A stretch of DNA of 38,314 nt from Pontibacillus litoralis JSM 072002. Its GTDB lineage: Bacteria > Bacillota > Bacilli > Bacillales > BH030062. Both the position numbers and the translations under genes were made by a program. The stretch spans positions 1 to 38,314 of the forward strand of contig NZ_AVPG01000027.1 in assembly GCF_000775615.1 (NCBI RefSeq). Direction: 5' to 3'. Within the stretch, counting starts at the first letter, position 1, and each line of letters opens with the position of its first letter. Of this stretch, positions 23,231-33,285 are shown one piece after another. Below the pieces are notes generated by a model. It did no database searches, was not told where the DNA came from, and saw nothing but the letters and a program-made list of their open reading frames with translations.

Positions 23231-23548
23231 CTATTCCGTAACAAATTCCATAGTTACGGGTAAATACTGCGGCTCTCCCTTTATACTTTCAACACCTTCG
23301 ATAATAAGGGTGTAAGTTGTGTTAGCATTCCACCATCCACTTTTTGGGGTTATGATAATTTTATCCCTCGCTACCTCTCTATCTAGAGGATAAAAATCCC
23401 CACTCTCACTTACGACAAAGACAGTGAGGTTGTTGACACTAGATGCGTCAAGTTCGGTATTGTAGGTTATTGTCCATGATTTATCTCGAGGGACATCCTC
23501 CTTTAATGGCCACTTCTCACTATTTTTGAAATGGTCAGGATTAGGCAC
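23231..23548 (-). pseudogene. C-terminal fragment of a surface protein with a SbsA-type Ig-like domain
   Basis: The frame encodes about 105 residues that form one SbsA_Ig-like (bacterial Ig) domain: KSWTITYNTELDASSVNNLT, then VFVVSESGDFYPLD, IIITPKSGWW, and NANTTYTLIIEGVESIKG, ending TMEFVTE. Such domains occur at the C-terminus of secreted proteases and S-layer proteins. The possible start (GTG at 23548) has only a weak AGAAGG in front. The frame is open back only to a TAA overlapping the recombinase end, and there is no signal peptide, so this is most likely the tail of a gene whose front was lost at an insertion or deletion junction. It directly abuts the recombinase pseudogene. Confidence 0.6.
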
Positions 23549-23553
23549 GCCTT

Positions 23554-24395
23554 CTAGAAATATTTACTGTAGAAATCCTGTCTTAATTTACCACTTAATT
23601 GTGCATATATTTTAGTTGTTTCACTTTTCTCATGCCCTAACAAGCTTTGGATTACTTCAATTGGCGCTCCATTATTAAGCATGTGGGTAGCATAACTGTG
23701 TCTTAATTGATGAGGATGTATTTCTTTATTAATAGCAGCGCGAATAGAGATCCGTTTAATAATATATCGGATAATTTCAATGCTCATTCTCTTTTTTGGT
23801 CTTCTCTCGGTAATAAATAAACATTCATCATGATCCTTGCGCTCCTCTATATATCTTTGTAGCCATAGAGAACAACGAATACTAAAGTAGACTTCTCTTT
23901 CTTTATCTCCTTTTCCTTTTACAATAACCGATCTTGCAGAGAAATTGACATCCTCTCTATTCAGATTCACTACCTCTCCGATACGACACCCAGTTGAATA
24001 AAAAATTCGAAAAGTGCCTTTTCCATGGAAGTTAAGCATGAGTCTCTAAGTTGTTCAATTTCCATCTCCGTTAGAAATTTTGGGATTCTCTTGCCAACTT
24101 TAGGTTCTTTTAATTTCTTAGCTGGATTTTCGTTGATAACACCCTCTTCATGTAGCCACTTAAAAAAGGATCGAAGGAACCGAACCTTGTTTCCAAGACT
24201 GGAAGGCTTCAAATGTCCGCCCACCTCAACCAGGTAGCTCTTTAAATGATCAATAACTACCTCTTCTGTATTAACGTCTCCAAAGTATTTCACCAACATA
24301 TTGAACTGTAAGCAATAGGTTTTCAAAGTTAGTAACGAATAACCTTCAATCTTTTTATCGACATAATACTTTTCCCAAGCTTCTGATAAGAACAT
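23554..24395 (-). pseudogene. XerC-like tyrosine recombinase with a one-base frameshift
   Basis: Two minus-strand frames together give one recombinase of about 280 residues. The N-terminal part (MFLSEAWEKYYVDKKIEGYS ... KALFEFF) is the SAM-like core-binding domain. The C-terminal part has the catalytic set: Arg in YSTGCRIGEVV, HQLRHSYATH, LLGHEKSETT and the Tyr in KIYAQLS. The break is at a run of six T residues near 24000. Restoring one T gives FEFFYSTGCRIGE, the usual family sequence, so a one-base deletion is the cause. It may be a true mutation, or a sequencing slip in the homopolymer. If intact it would be a Xer/transposon-type recombinase, not the phage-type integrase found at 25106. 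Confidence 0.8.
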
Positions 24396-24590
24396 CTTCT
24401 ATCACTCTCCAAAACTATGAATCTTAATTTCATTATGGTTCTGAAGATGAATTACTATACTTTAGACTTTTACAGAAAAAGAATTCCAAATGTCCTTTAC
24501 AGTAAGTCTACATTTATATCCAATTAATGTAATTAAATATTGATTAATAGAACACATGTTCGTATAATGCTTGTAAGGATGGTGATTAGT

Positions 24591-25103
24591 TTGAGGTTTC
24601 CTTACTACACAACCACAATTCTAGAAGACCTAATAACTCAATGGTATAAAAGACACAAATTTACAGATCCGGACGATTTAAATGTTTACACCATTGGATC
24701 CGAGTCCCAAATATTTGTGACTTGTAGACCTACTCAAGCTAGTTACATGAGGGTAGGGAAGTTTCAAGAAATCGTATTAGATAGTCGCCTCCCTTATATA
24801 CACCAACGAGAGCAATTCTTCCACGAGCTTTGTCATGCTTTGAGGCATGCAGGTCGACAATCTTTCATGCCTTATTCTTTTTATGAACTTCAGGAAAGGG
24901 ATGCCAGGCATTTCACTCTATACGCCTCGCTCCCCACTCATATGATTAATGATTATAACCTCTCAAATCCAGCTATTATCGATCAGTTGTCACATGACTT
25001 TATGATTCCAAGAAAAGTTTGTATTGAGCGTTTAGAAAAAATTAAGAGTCGAATTGTACCGTCGGATAAGTCTAATTTGATTAATCTAAGGAAGGAGGGA
25101 TAA
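24591..25103 (+). CDS. ImmA/IrrE-type metallopeptidase next to the integrase
   Basis: A 171-residue protein from the TTG at 24591 behind GGATGGTGA; an ATG frame from 24540 extends 17 codons through the ribosome site and is less likely. The zinc site FFHELCHALRH (about residue 80) is complete, with the downstream acidic helix QERDARHFTLYASLPTHM typical of ImmA. The family cleaves XRE-type repressors to trigger excision of ICEBs1-like elements and prophages. Here no repressor gene is adjacent; the nearest XRE repressor of the right kind is at 5268, far away, where another, truncated immA stands. The integrase follows after 2 bases, so they were one operon. Function as an anti-repressor is inference from family and context. 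Confidence 0.8.
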   Translation: MRFPYYTTTILEDLITQWYKRHKFTDPDDLNVYTIGSESQIFVTCRPTQASYMRVGKFQEIVLDSRLPYIHQREQFFHELCHALRHAGRQSFMPYSFYELQERDARHFTLYASLPTHMINDYNLSNPAIIDQLSHDFMIPRKVCIERLEKIKSRIVPSDKSNLINLRKEG

Positions 25104-25105
25104 AT

Positions 25106-26292
25106 ATGGCTAATTACTGGAAAATAGGTAACAAATGGTATTTTCAAATATATACAGGAGTAGATCCGTCTACTGGGAAAAAGAAATTTACATCTAAAGG
25201 AGGGTTCAAGACAAAAAAAGAAGCTCAGATGGCCGCAGCTGAAGTAGAAAAGGAAGTATTTGAAAACACATATGTTCAAGAACAAAATATTGCCTTTCAG
25301 GAATTTACTTTAGAGTGGCTTAAGACTTATCGTGATACCGCTAAAATAAGTTCTGTGAGAAATCGACAGCATAACTTGGATCACTTAAATAGGTTCTTCG
25401 GAAATAAGAAAATAAAAGATATCACGCGTAAACAGTATCAAGCCATGCTTGCTTCGCTTCATAATGCAGGCTATGCGTTTAATACTCTAGATGGTATTCA
25501 TGCAACAGGTAGAATGGTTTTCAGGAAAGCTGTGGAGTTTAACATCATTAAGGACAGTCCTTGCGACTTTGCAAAAATTCCACGCAAAGTGGAAACTTTT
25601 GAGGAGGTAGAAAGCAGTAAAGGTGAAATTAAATTTATGGAAAAAGAAGAACTTATTCGTTTTCTTAATGCTGCTAAGGAAAGTGGCATTGATAAAGACT
25701 ATCCAATGTTTTTGACACTTGCTTATAGTGGGTTAAGGGTAGGAGGGTAGGTGAGTTGATCGCCTTAAAATGGTCGGATATAGATATGTATAAAAAAACC
25801 TTAAGAGTAACAAAAACGTATTACAATCCCAATAATAGAACAAAAGAGTATCAACTACTGACACCCAAAACTAAAGGATCGATCAGAACGCTAAAAATGG
25901 ACGCTGGAGTTATTGAGGTCCTTAAAAGACACAAAGAACACCAAGATGATCTCATAGATAAAATGAAGAACGAATATACTCAACTGGATTTTGTCTTTGC
26001 TAAGGAAGTTCAGAACCTGGGATACCCTGAGTTTTTAAAGACCGTAAACACCCATATGAGACGTTTATTAAAAATTAGTGGTATCCATAAGGAACTTACC
26101 CCTCACTCCTTGCGACACACCCACACCTCTTTGTTAATTGAAGCAGGAGTAGGAGTTAAAGAAATTCAACAACGATTAGGTCATGGAGATATAAACACAA
26201 CCATGAATATATACGCGCACATTACTGAAAACATGGGAGAAAAATCCTCCCAAAAGTTCAGTGAACTTATGAGAGGCTCATTAGATTTATAG
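25106..26292 (+). pseudogene. Phage/ICE-type integrase broken by an 8-bp tandem duplication
   Basis: The tyrosine integrase has an N-terminal AP2-like arm-binding domain (WKIGNKWYFQIYTGVDPSTG), then a SAM-like core-binding domain (FTLEWLKTYRDTAKISSVRN), then the catalytic domain. It reads normally to LAYSGLRVGG and stops. Removing one copy of GGGTAGGA/GGGTAGGT restores YSGLRVGELIALKWSDI, and the frame continues through HSLRHTHTSLL, LGHGDINTTM and the catalytic Tyr in MNIYAHI to the end at 26292. Total length would be about 392 residues. The ATG follows GGAGGG. As it stands the protein lacks its catalytic Arg-His-Tyr set, so the element should be immobile unless helped. It lies next to the groEL 3' end, where its attachment site is expected. 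Confidence 0.88.
25737..25752 (+). repeat. 8-bp tandem duplication that frameshifts the integrase
   Basis: GGGTAGGA (25737-25744) is followed directly by GGGTAGGT (25745-25752). Deleting one copy restores the family sequence GLRVGELIALKW. The single A/T difference between copies means either an imperfect duplication or a later substitution. Confidence 0.85.
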
Positions 26293-26305
26293 TGTTTTCC
26301 CCGGC

Positions 26306-26368
26306 AAGTATGTCAAAAGTATGTCAATTTGACTTTAGGGGTCAAGCTAAACCCTTGATATCAAGGGT
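26306..26368. repeat. Probable attachment-site region: direct repeats and palindrome between int and groEL
   Basis: Two tandem copies of AAGTATGTCAA (26306-26316 and 26317-26327) resemble the short direct repeats to which arm-type domains of Gram-positive phage integrases bind. A perfect 18-base palindrome, ACCCTTGATATCAAGGGT, follows at 26351-26368, 15 bases before the groEL stop. The location between the 3' end of int and a core gene is where att sites of such elements lie. The crossover core itself cannot be fixed without the other end. Confidence 0.5.
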
Positions 26369-26383
26369 CATGGGGGCGATGAT

Positions 26384-28063
<1,680 letters not shown>

Positions 28064-28093
28064 TTATGTTTGGAATAATGTAGTGCAATCGTC

Positions 28094-28378
28094 TTAGCCA
28101 ATAACAGCTAAAATGTCACTTTCACGTAAAATTAAGTATTCTTTGCCTTCGTACTTCACTTCTGTACCAGCATACTTAGAAAAGATGATGTGGTCATTCT
28201 CAGCTACTTCAAGAGCAACTTTCTCACCGTTATCTGTTACACGGCCTTTACCTACAGCAACAACTTTTCCTTCTTGAGGTTTTTCTTTCGCAGAGTCTGG
28301 CAACACAATACCGCTTGCCGTTTTTTCCTCTTGTTCTACTACCTCAATTACTACACGATCTCCTAATGGCTTTAACAA
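28094..28378 (-). CDS. groES: Co-chaperonin GroES (Hsp10)
   Basis: 94 residues when started at the TTG at 28378, 6 bases after GGAGGGTG. This gives the normal N-terminus [13 protein letters not shown]; upstream in-frame codons to 28432 run through the ribosome site and are rejected. The mobile loop ([19 protein letters not shown]) and the family end ([14 protein letters not shown]) are intact. The heptameric lid caps GroEL. Transcription comes from the promoter at 28463-28491 and is repressed by HrcA at the CIRCE element in the leader. groES-groEL order and spacing are standard. Confidence 0.97.
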   Translation of the reverse strand: MLKPLGDRVVIEVVEQEEKTASGIVLPDSAKEKPQEGKVVAVGKGRVTDNGEKVALEVAENDHIIFSKYAGTEVKYEGKEYLILRESDILAVIG

Positions 28379-28425
28379 ATCAGACACCCTCCTCATTATT
28401 ATTGAATCAATTGTTATCTGATTTA

Positions 28426-28452
28426 TTAGCACTCTCCAATCGTGAGTGCTAA
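28426..28452 (-). promoter_or_regulatory. CIRCE operator for HrcA
   Basis: The inverted repeat TTAGCACTC-N9-GAGTGCTAA is a perfect CIRCE consensus. It lies about 48 bases before the groES start and just after the promoter, where HrcA binding blocks transcription in the absence of heat stress. Confidence 0.98.
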
Positions 28453-28462
28453 CACATTTATT

Positions 28463-28491
28463 ATAATAATAAATTCACTAAAAAGATGCAA
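28463..28491 (-). promoter_or_regulatory. Sigma-A promoter of groES-groEL
   Basis: On the minus strand TTGCAT (28491-28486), a 17-base spacer and TATTAT (28468-28463) lie directly upstream of CIRCE, as in other Bacillaceae gro operons. Confidence 0.75.
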
Positions 28492-28566
28492 GTAGAAAGG
28501 TTATTTTTTTTATGAAAATTCCGCTTATGTAACTCAGTTGTTTCCGTTTCTGTATCATTTCGGTTT

Positions 28567-28577
28567 TATGATACAAT
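28567..28577 (+). promoter_or_regulatory. Extended -10 promoter of ydiL
   Basis: TATG-A-TACAAT fits the extended -10 form of Bacillus sigma-A promoters and lies 40 bases before the ydiL start. No good -35 is present at the usual distance, which is tolerated for extended -10 promoters. Confidence 0.45.
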
Positions 28578-28616
28578 ACAAAGAATGAGACAAATGCGAA
28601 AAAAAGGAGTTAGGAT

Positions 28617-29360
28617 ATGCCGTTAAGATATTGGTTTGTTATTATAACTTACGTAGTTACACAGCTATCTTACATTGTTGGGGTCCCTCTTACGTCCGTA
28701 CTTTATGGGTATGGATTTGACATTACAGCATTAAGTGCGGAACAATTGACGCAAGCTGCTGTTACTTGGTCCGTTTTCAGTTTTGCAATGGGCTTAATAA
28801 TCACCTTATTACTACTTCGACCTGATATGAAGAATACCTCCCTCACGACAAAAGATGTACCAGCTAGTTCATTAATTTTGTGGAGTATATTAGGTATATT
28901 CATAGCGTTTGCAGGTCAGTATGCAGCAGCAATTATCGAAATAATGCTTGGTATTCCACAAGTATCTGAGAATACACAAGGCCTGATGAACATCGCAAAA
29001 GCGGCACCTATTTTTATCATCATTATTACGGTTTTCGCACCGATATTAGAAGAAATCTTATTTAGAAAAATATTGTTCGGTTCTATCTATAAGAAAACAA
29101 ACTTTTTCATTGCTGCTATTATTTCTTCCCTTATATTCTCTATTATACATATGGACTTTACCCATACGATTAAATACACAGCGATGGGGTTTGTGTTTGC
29201 ATTTCTTTATGTGAAGACGAAGCGTATTATTGTCCCCATTATCGCCCATATGTCGATGAATTTAATTGTTGTCATTGCGCAATATAGTGTTGATCCAGAG
29301 CAAATAAAAGAAATGGAACAACAGCTAGAGAATTTACAAACTATTATTTTAGGAGGCTAA
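28617..29360 (+). CDS. ydiL: CPBP-family intramembrane metalloprotease YdiL
   Basis: 247 residues with about seven membrane helices and the CPBP (Abi/Rce1-like) motifs: EEILFRKIL (first glutamates), FSIIHMDF (second motif His) and IIAHMSMN (third motif His), all in or beside membrane helices as needed for the intramembrane active site. A C-terminal polar tail (DPEQIKEMEQQLENLQ) is probably cytoplasmic. The ATG follows AAAAGGAGTTAGGAT. It is divergent from groES and followed by ydiK, the same neighbours as in B. subtilis. The substrate is not known to me; relatives cleave prenylated or membrane proteins, and some act in bacteriocin self-immunity, though here the syntenic position argues for the housekeeping YdiL. 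Confidence 0.9.
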   Translation: MPLRYWFVIITYVVTQLSYIVGVPLTSVLYGYGFDITALSAEQLTQAAVTWSVFSFAMGLIITLLLLRPDMKNTSLTTKDVPASSLILWSILGIFIAFAGQYAAAIIEIMLGIPQVSENTQGLMNIAKAAPIFIIIITVFAPILEEILFRKILFGSIYKKTNFFIAAIISSLIFSIIHMDFTHTIKYTAMGFVFAFLYVKTKRIIVPIIAHMSMNLIVVIAQYSVDPEQIKEMEQQLENLQTIILGG

Positions 29361-29367
29361 CGTCTAT

Positions 29368-29568
29368 ATGCGTACTTCACCGCTTGCTATGGCCATCCTG
29401 TATTTTATTATTGGGGTCATTTTTACATTCAGTGCGGTTGGAAGTGTAGAAGATACTGTTTGGAATTTCATCACAATATTATTAGTATCTGTTGCGACCA
29501 TAGATTTCGTCGTATCGATTCGCTTCTTCACTTTACACTTCCGTATAAAAAATAAACAAAAGAAATAA
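29368..29568 (+). CDS. ydiK: Small membrane protein YdiK
   Basis: 66 residues with two membrane helices (LAMAILYFIIGVIFTFSAVG and FITILLVSVATIDFVVSIRF) and a basic C-terminus (HFRIKNKQKK). The ATG is 8 bases after the ydiL stop, with the ribosome site AGGAGG overlapping the ydiL end, so the two are coupled. Position and size match B. subtilis YdiK (DUF4305). No function is known to me. A terminator at 29573-29607 ends the transcript. Confidence 0.85.
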   Translation: MRTSPLAMAILYFIIGVIFTFSAVGSVEDTVWNFITILLVSVATIDFVVSIRFFTLHFRIKNKQKK

Positions 29569-29572
29569 AACC

Positions 29573-29607
29573 GAAGCAGATTTGTATAAACAGATCTGCT
29601 TCTTTTT
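29573..29607 (+). terminator. Terminator of ydiL-ydiK
   Basis: GAAGCAGAT (29573-29581) pairs with ATCTGCTTC (29594-29602) and is followed by TTTTT (29603-29607). The stem starts 4 bases after the ydiK stop. Confidence 0.85.
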
Positions 29608-29627
29608 ATAAGGAGAGGATGATTTCC

Positions 29628-30170
29628 ATGTTGCTTCAAGGGGATAACATTTACTTAAATGCATTTAAGGAAGAAGATATCGAAACGGTACTCGAGTGGT
29701 ATCAAGATCCGACCTTCTTACGATTATACGATGCACTTGTTGCTAAGCCTTATACGTTTAAAAAAGTGCAGGAATGGATAGAGGAGACGTCCCATGCAGA
29801 TAACGAATTCCTCTTTGCCATTCGGACAAAAGAAGATAATACGCTCATTGGCTTTATTGAAATGGATGGGATCTTATGGAATCAACAAACTGGCTGGATT
29901 TCGATTGGCATCGGAAACTCCGCTTACCACAACAATGGATACGGTAAAGAAGCGTTACAGCTAATGCTTTCATTTGCCTTTCAAGAATGTAATTTACACC
30001 GCATACAGCTGACTGTCTTTGAATATAACGAAAAAGCGATGCGACTTTATGAAAAGTTAGGCTTTGTGCGTGAGGGAGCATACCGTGAATTTGTCCACCG
30101 AGATGGGAAACGATACGATATGCTTCTGTACGGCTTGTTGCGACGAGAATGGGAACAACGCCAAATATAG
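29628..30170 (+). CDS. GNAT-family N-acetyltransferase (RimJ/RimL-like)
   Basis: About 180 residues, starting LLQGDNIYLNAFKEEDIETV. It has the GNAT fold pattern: the acetyl-CoA loop GIGNSAYHNNGYGKEALQL (the Q/R-x-x-G-x-G/A type), then NLHRIQLTVFEYNEKAMRLY and EKLGFVREGAYREFVHRDGK, which is the RimJ/RimL and SpeG-like subfamily. The ATG at 29628 has better spacing to AAGGAGAGG than the ATG at 29619. The substrate cannot be told from sequence; protein N-termini, polyamines or antibiotics are all possible in this group. It is convergent with the exporter at 30252, with a shared bidirectional terminator, and occupies part of the place of tatAy-tatCy in the B. subtilis order. Confidence 0.85.
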   Translation: MLLQGDNIYLNAFKEEDIETVLEWYQDPTFLRLYDALVAKPYTFKKVQEWIEETSHADNEFLFAIRTKEDNTLIGFIEMDGILWNQQTGWISIGIGNSAYHNNGYGKEALQLMLSFAFQECNLHRIQLTVFEYNEKAMRLYEKLGFVREGAYREFVHRDGKRYDMLLYGLLRREWEQRQI

Positions 30171-30222
30171 AAATGGCCCACAAATGGAGGGATTCCGCGC
30201 ATATTTCACGATTTTCGCGCAC

Positions 30223-30268
30223 AAAAAAAAGCGCAATGCCCACTACTTGGGTTATTGCGCTTTTTTTT
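30223..30268. terminator. Bidirectional terminator between the acetyltransferase and the exporter
   Basis: A run of eight A, then GCGCAAT (30231-30237) pairing with ATTGCGC (30254-30260), then a run of eight T. The symmetric A/T tails serve both convergent genes. The stem includes the last codons of the exporter gene. Confidence 0.85.
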
Positions 30269-31655
30269 CATCTTGTACTCCTTTCATGAAGAAGGAGAAT
30301 GGTAATGCGATAAGTACAAGTACGGTGGAAACGAGGAACGCTTCATTCAACGTTTGTAACGTGGCTTCGGTCATATCTATCCCACCTGATGCGATTTGCA
30401 TTCGTCTCGTTTCATAATAGACGGAGAAGAATACGATACCTAAAGATGCGGTAATTTGTCTCAGAACGTTATTCATCGCCGATCCTTGTGCTACAAGGTG
30501 TTCAGGTATAGAGTTCATTCCTGCTGTTGTTGCAGGCATGTTACTCATTCCTAAGCCGATGCCCCGCACAACGTTTAGTAATAAAATCACCCAATAGGTT
30601 GTGGATAGCCCTACTAAACCGAGTCCTGTTGTAGATAAGGCTAAGATGAATAGCCCGATTGGGATTGTCCAGCGAGGGCCTTTTTTATCTAGAATGCGAC
30701 CGCCAATGGACATGAAGACACCGCTAGATGCAGCAGCTGGTAAAAACAGTAGACCTGTTAACACCTCTCCGAGTCCGTACACTTCCTGAATAAGTAACGG
30801 TAATAAGAATATTCCCGAGAAAAGACCAATAGATGCCGAGCCGGTTACAATAGCTGATATTGTAAACGTTGGTACTTTAAATACTGATAAATCAAGTAGC
30901 GGCTGCTCTTGCTTATTTTCATAAAAGACGAAAATCACTAATGCAATGATTCCCCCAACAAATAAAGCAATATTGTCTAAAGCAAACAATGTATCTAACG
31001 TTTTGCCGCGTCCTAAAGCGTACAAAATACCACCAACGCCTAATGTGACGAAAATAAATCCACCGATATCAAATTTTAGTTGTTCGTTCTTCTCTGTTTC
31101 TATCAAATAGTTTGTGGATAATAGTATACTTGCAATGCCAAACGGAATATTAAACAGGAATAAATATGGCCACGGAAAGTATTGGATGATGATACCACCA
31201 ACTGTTGGTCCGATTGCGGGAGCAACCATGGCGGCAATCCCGTATATTCCTATGGCCAGTCCTCGCTCATTTTTCGGAAATGCGTTGAAAACGAGCGCCA
31301 TGGCAATTGGCATCATTAATCCGCCGGCCATCCCTTGAATCGCTCTCGATAGAACAACCATTGACAGTGTTTGGGAAAGAGCACCACCAATGGAGCCAAT
31401 CATAAAAATAAACAATCCGATAATGTATATTTTCTTCTTTCCAAACCGGTCGCCTAAATATCCGGTTAGTGGCATCGTCATTCCCATTGCTACCATGAAA
31501 ATCGTAAGCATCCAACCTACACTAACCGCATCTGCATCAAATATTTCCATAAATCGAGGTAACGTAGGGTTTAACATGCTATTATTTAAAATAACTGTAA
31601 ATGTACCAGATAATACAGCAATGACTACTAACCATTTACTAGAAATTTTACTCAT
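30252..31655 (-). CDS. MFS drug exporter, DHA2 family
   Basis: 467 residues with about 14 hydrophobic segments, as usual for DHA2 (EmrB/QacA/LmrB type) proton-driven exporters. Motif A is GYLGDRFGKKKIYIIGL in the loop after helix 2. Motif C is seen in GIAAMVAPAIGPTVGGIIIQ in helix 5, the mark of antiporters. Helix 1 carries LNNSMLNPTLPRFM, the DHA2 variant of motif D1. The protein pumps hydrophobic or cationic drugs across the membrane; the substrate is not predictable. It stands alone on the minus strand, with its last codons in the shared terminator. The gene interrupts the rex to ydiK order known from B. subtilis. A link to the lanthipeptide cluster is unlikely given the distance. Confidence 0.9.
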   Translation of the reverse strand: MSKISSKWLVVIAVLSGTFTVILNNSMLNPTLPRFMEIFDADAVSVGWMLTIFMVAMGMTMPLTGYLGDRFGKKKIYIIGLFIFMIGSIGGALSQTLSMVVLSRAIQGMAGGLMMPIAMALVFNAFPKNERGLAIGIYGIAAMVAPAIGPTVGGIIIQYFPWPYLFLFNIPFGIASILLSTNYLIETEKNEQLKFDIGGFIFVTLGVGGILYALGRGKTLDTLFALDNIALFVGGIIALVIFVFYENKQEQPLLDLSVFKVPTFTISAIVTGSASIGLFSGIFLLPLLIQEVYGLGEVLTGLLFLPAAASSGVFMSIGGRILDKKGPRWTIPIGLFILALSTTGLGLVGLSTTYWVILLLNVVRGIGLGMSNMPATTAGMNSIPEHLVAQGSAMNNVLRQITASLGIVFFSVYYETRRMQIASGGIDMTEATLQTLNEAFLVSTVLVLIALPFSFFMKGVQDEKKAQ

Positions 31656-31756
31656 TTATATCGCCTTCTCTTAAATAATTCGTAACTCGAAACTCTTTCC
31701 CACTATAACACACCGGCTACAAGTGCAGGTAATAAAATGTTTCAGTTCATACAATC

Positions 31757-31785
31757 AAAAAATTCTAGCATAAGTCCGCTAGAAT
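31757..31785 (-). terminator. Terminator of the moaC-rex transcript
   Basis: On the minus strand ATTCTAGC (31785-31778) pairs perfectly with GCTAGAAT (31769-31762) around an eight-base loop and is followed by a T-run (31762-31757). It starts 10 bases after the rex stop. Confidence 0.85.
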
Positions 31786-31794
31786 CTTCTGAGT

Positions 31795-32460
31795 TTATTC
31801 TAATTCTTCCTGTTCTTCTTCATCAAGAGGATAATGCTTTAAGAAATACACTAATGATTGTAATTCAACTGCTAAATCAATATGGTGCACACGTACATGG
31901 TTCGGTACAGATATACGAGCTGGGGTAAAATTTAATATGCCAATGATACCCGCTTCCATTAATTGATCGGCGATTCCTTGAGCAGCAAAGGATGGTACCG
32001 TCATAATAGCTACTGATACGTTCTGTTCCTTTGCTTTTTCCACCACATCATGAATGTGATACACAGGAATGCCGGCAATATTGGTTCCTACTTTACTTTC
32101 ATCAGAATCAAACGCCATTACAATCTTTGTATTATTATTTTTCTTGAAATTGTAATGAAGAAAAGCAGTTCCTAAGTTACCTACACCAATTAACGCCACG
32201 TTCGTTGTTTCGTCTTGATCGAGCGTCTCGCGAAAGAAATTTAACAAATAGTTCACATTGTACCCATAGCCTTTTTTCCCTAATGCACCAAAGTAAGAGA
32301 AATCTCTTCTTATCGTTGCTGAATCTACTTTCACTGCTTCACTTAATTCTTTAGATGATACGCGTTGCTTCCCTTTGCTATGCAAATTGTTAATAAAACG
32401 ATAGTATAGGGGTAATCGTTTAGCTGTAGCTTGCGGGATTTTAGTTGGTTCTATATCCAT
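31795..32460 (-). CDS. rex: Redox-sensing transcriptional repressor Rex
   Basis: 221 residues. The N-terminal winged helix ([33 protein letters not shown]) binds DNA. The C-terminal Rossmann domain ([19 protein letters not shown], then [13 protein letters not shown]) binds NADH or NAD+. Rex senses the NADH/NAD+ ratio and represses fermentation and respiration genes when NADH is low. The C-terminal swapped helix is acidic ([10 protein letters not shown]). The ATG overlaps the moaC 3' end by 10 bases, so the two are coupled. Length and motifs are complete. In B. subtilis the next gene would be tatAy; here the terminator and an MFS exporter follow. Confidence 0.97.
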   Translation of the reverse strand: MDIEPTKIPQATAKRLPLYYRFINNLHSKGKQRVSSKELSEAVKVDSATIRRDFSYFGALGKKGYGYNVNYLLNFFRETLDQDETTNVALIGVGNLGTAFLHYNFKKNNNTKIVMAFDSDESKVGTNIAGIPVYHIHDVVEKAKEQNVSVAIMTVPSFAAQGIADQLMEAGIIGILNFTPARISVPNHVRVHHIDLAVELQSLVYFLKHYPLDEEEQEELE

Positions 32461-32963
32461 GAGCGCTCCCCCTTTACTTTTTGGCTTCTTGTATAGTCGC
32501 CATTTTTACCGCCTGTTTTTTCTACTAAATAGGTTTCGCCGATTATCATCCCTTTATCCATTGCTTTACACATATCATATACCGTAAGAGCAGTTGCAGT
32601 AGCAGCAGTCAGTGCTTCCATCTCGACACCTGTACTTCCTTTCGTCTTTACTTGCGCTTCAATATGTAATCGATACCCTCCCCGCTCTTGAGACCAGTCA
32701 AAAGCAATATCGATTCCTGTTAAAGAGAGCGGGTGACACATCGGAATCCAATTTGACGTGTTCTTTGCCGCCATAATACCTGCAATCTGTGCTACCCCAA
32801 GTACGTCCCCTTTTTCTAACGCTCCATCTTCCACTGCTCTATATACGTTTTCTTGAACAAGAACGTTACTACGTGCGACAGCCTTGCGAACGGTATTTTG
32901 CTTATCCGATATATCGACCATTTGCGCCCGTCCTTGCTCATTGAAGTGGGTGAATTCTGTCAT
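32451..32963 (-). CDS. moaC: Cyclic pyranopterin monophosphate synthase MoaC
   Basis: 170 residues from the second of two adjacent ATG codons (32963), 7 bases after GGAGG; the upstream frame to 33020 has no ribosome site. With MoaA, MoaC makes cyclic pyranopterin monophosphate, the first molybdenum cofactor intermediate. Family marks are [15 protein letters not shown] at the start, [13 protein letters not shown] (catalytic His) in the middle, and [20 protein letters not shown] with CKAMDKGM near the end, including the active-site Glu/Met region. A C-terminal tail ([13 protein letters not shown]) closes the active site in the family. It is co-transcribed with rex. No other moa gene is in the window. 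Confidence 0.96.
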   Translation of the reverse strand: MTEFTHFNEQGRAQMVDISDKQNTVRKAVARSNVLVQENVYRAVEDGALEKGDVLGVAQIAGIMAAKNTSNWIPMCHPLSLTGIDIAFDWSQERGGYRLHIEAQVKTKGSTGVEMEALTAATATALTVYDMCKAMDKGMIIGETYLVEKTGGKNGDYTRSQKVKGERSWI

Positions 32964-33285
32964 CATTTCCCCTCCTATATGAATGAATATACCATCTTTT
33001 ACTAGGAAAGCAATCTGCAAAAAACGTCTAACAATTTAGAACCAACGTGAAACATGGTACTATTAAACATGTAAACTAAATGAAATTTCCGATTTTTGAG
33101 CTGATGGATTCTTTACGGGCGTTTTGTCCTATCAACTTCCGCATTTTTCTTTTTCCAGCAGGATGTGAAGTAAAGAGGGTATATGTTTTTCTAAAGTGTA
33201 CCAAAAAATGACGGAAAGGTGTATGTATAATTTTTTCTATATCTGAACATGGATGAAATTGATTATAACTATAGAGGTGAACAGC
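32964..33285. promoter_or_regulatory. Divergent intergenic region between moaC and ydiF
   Basis: Toward moaC there is TTGCTT (33013-33008), a 16-base spacer and TATATT (32991-32986) on the minus strand, giving a short leader of about 15 bases. Toward ydiF there is a TATAAT (33226-33231) preceded by TATG but with no good -35. The middle part (33060-33200) shows no gene and no strong terminator. In some species ABC-F leaders hold attenuators; I see no clear leader peptide with a terminator pair here. Confidence 0.45.

Noticed and set aside
28617-29360. CPBP protease as part of the bacteriocin immunity system
   Set aside because: The family does include immunity proteins, but this gene is at the standard ydiL position next to groES, far from the lan genes.
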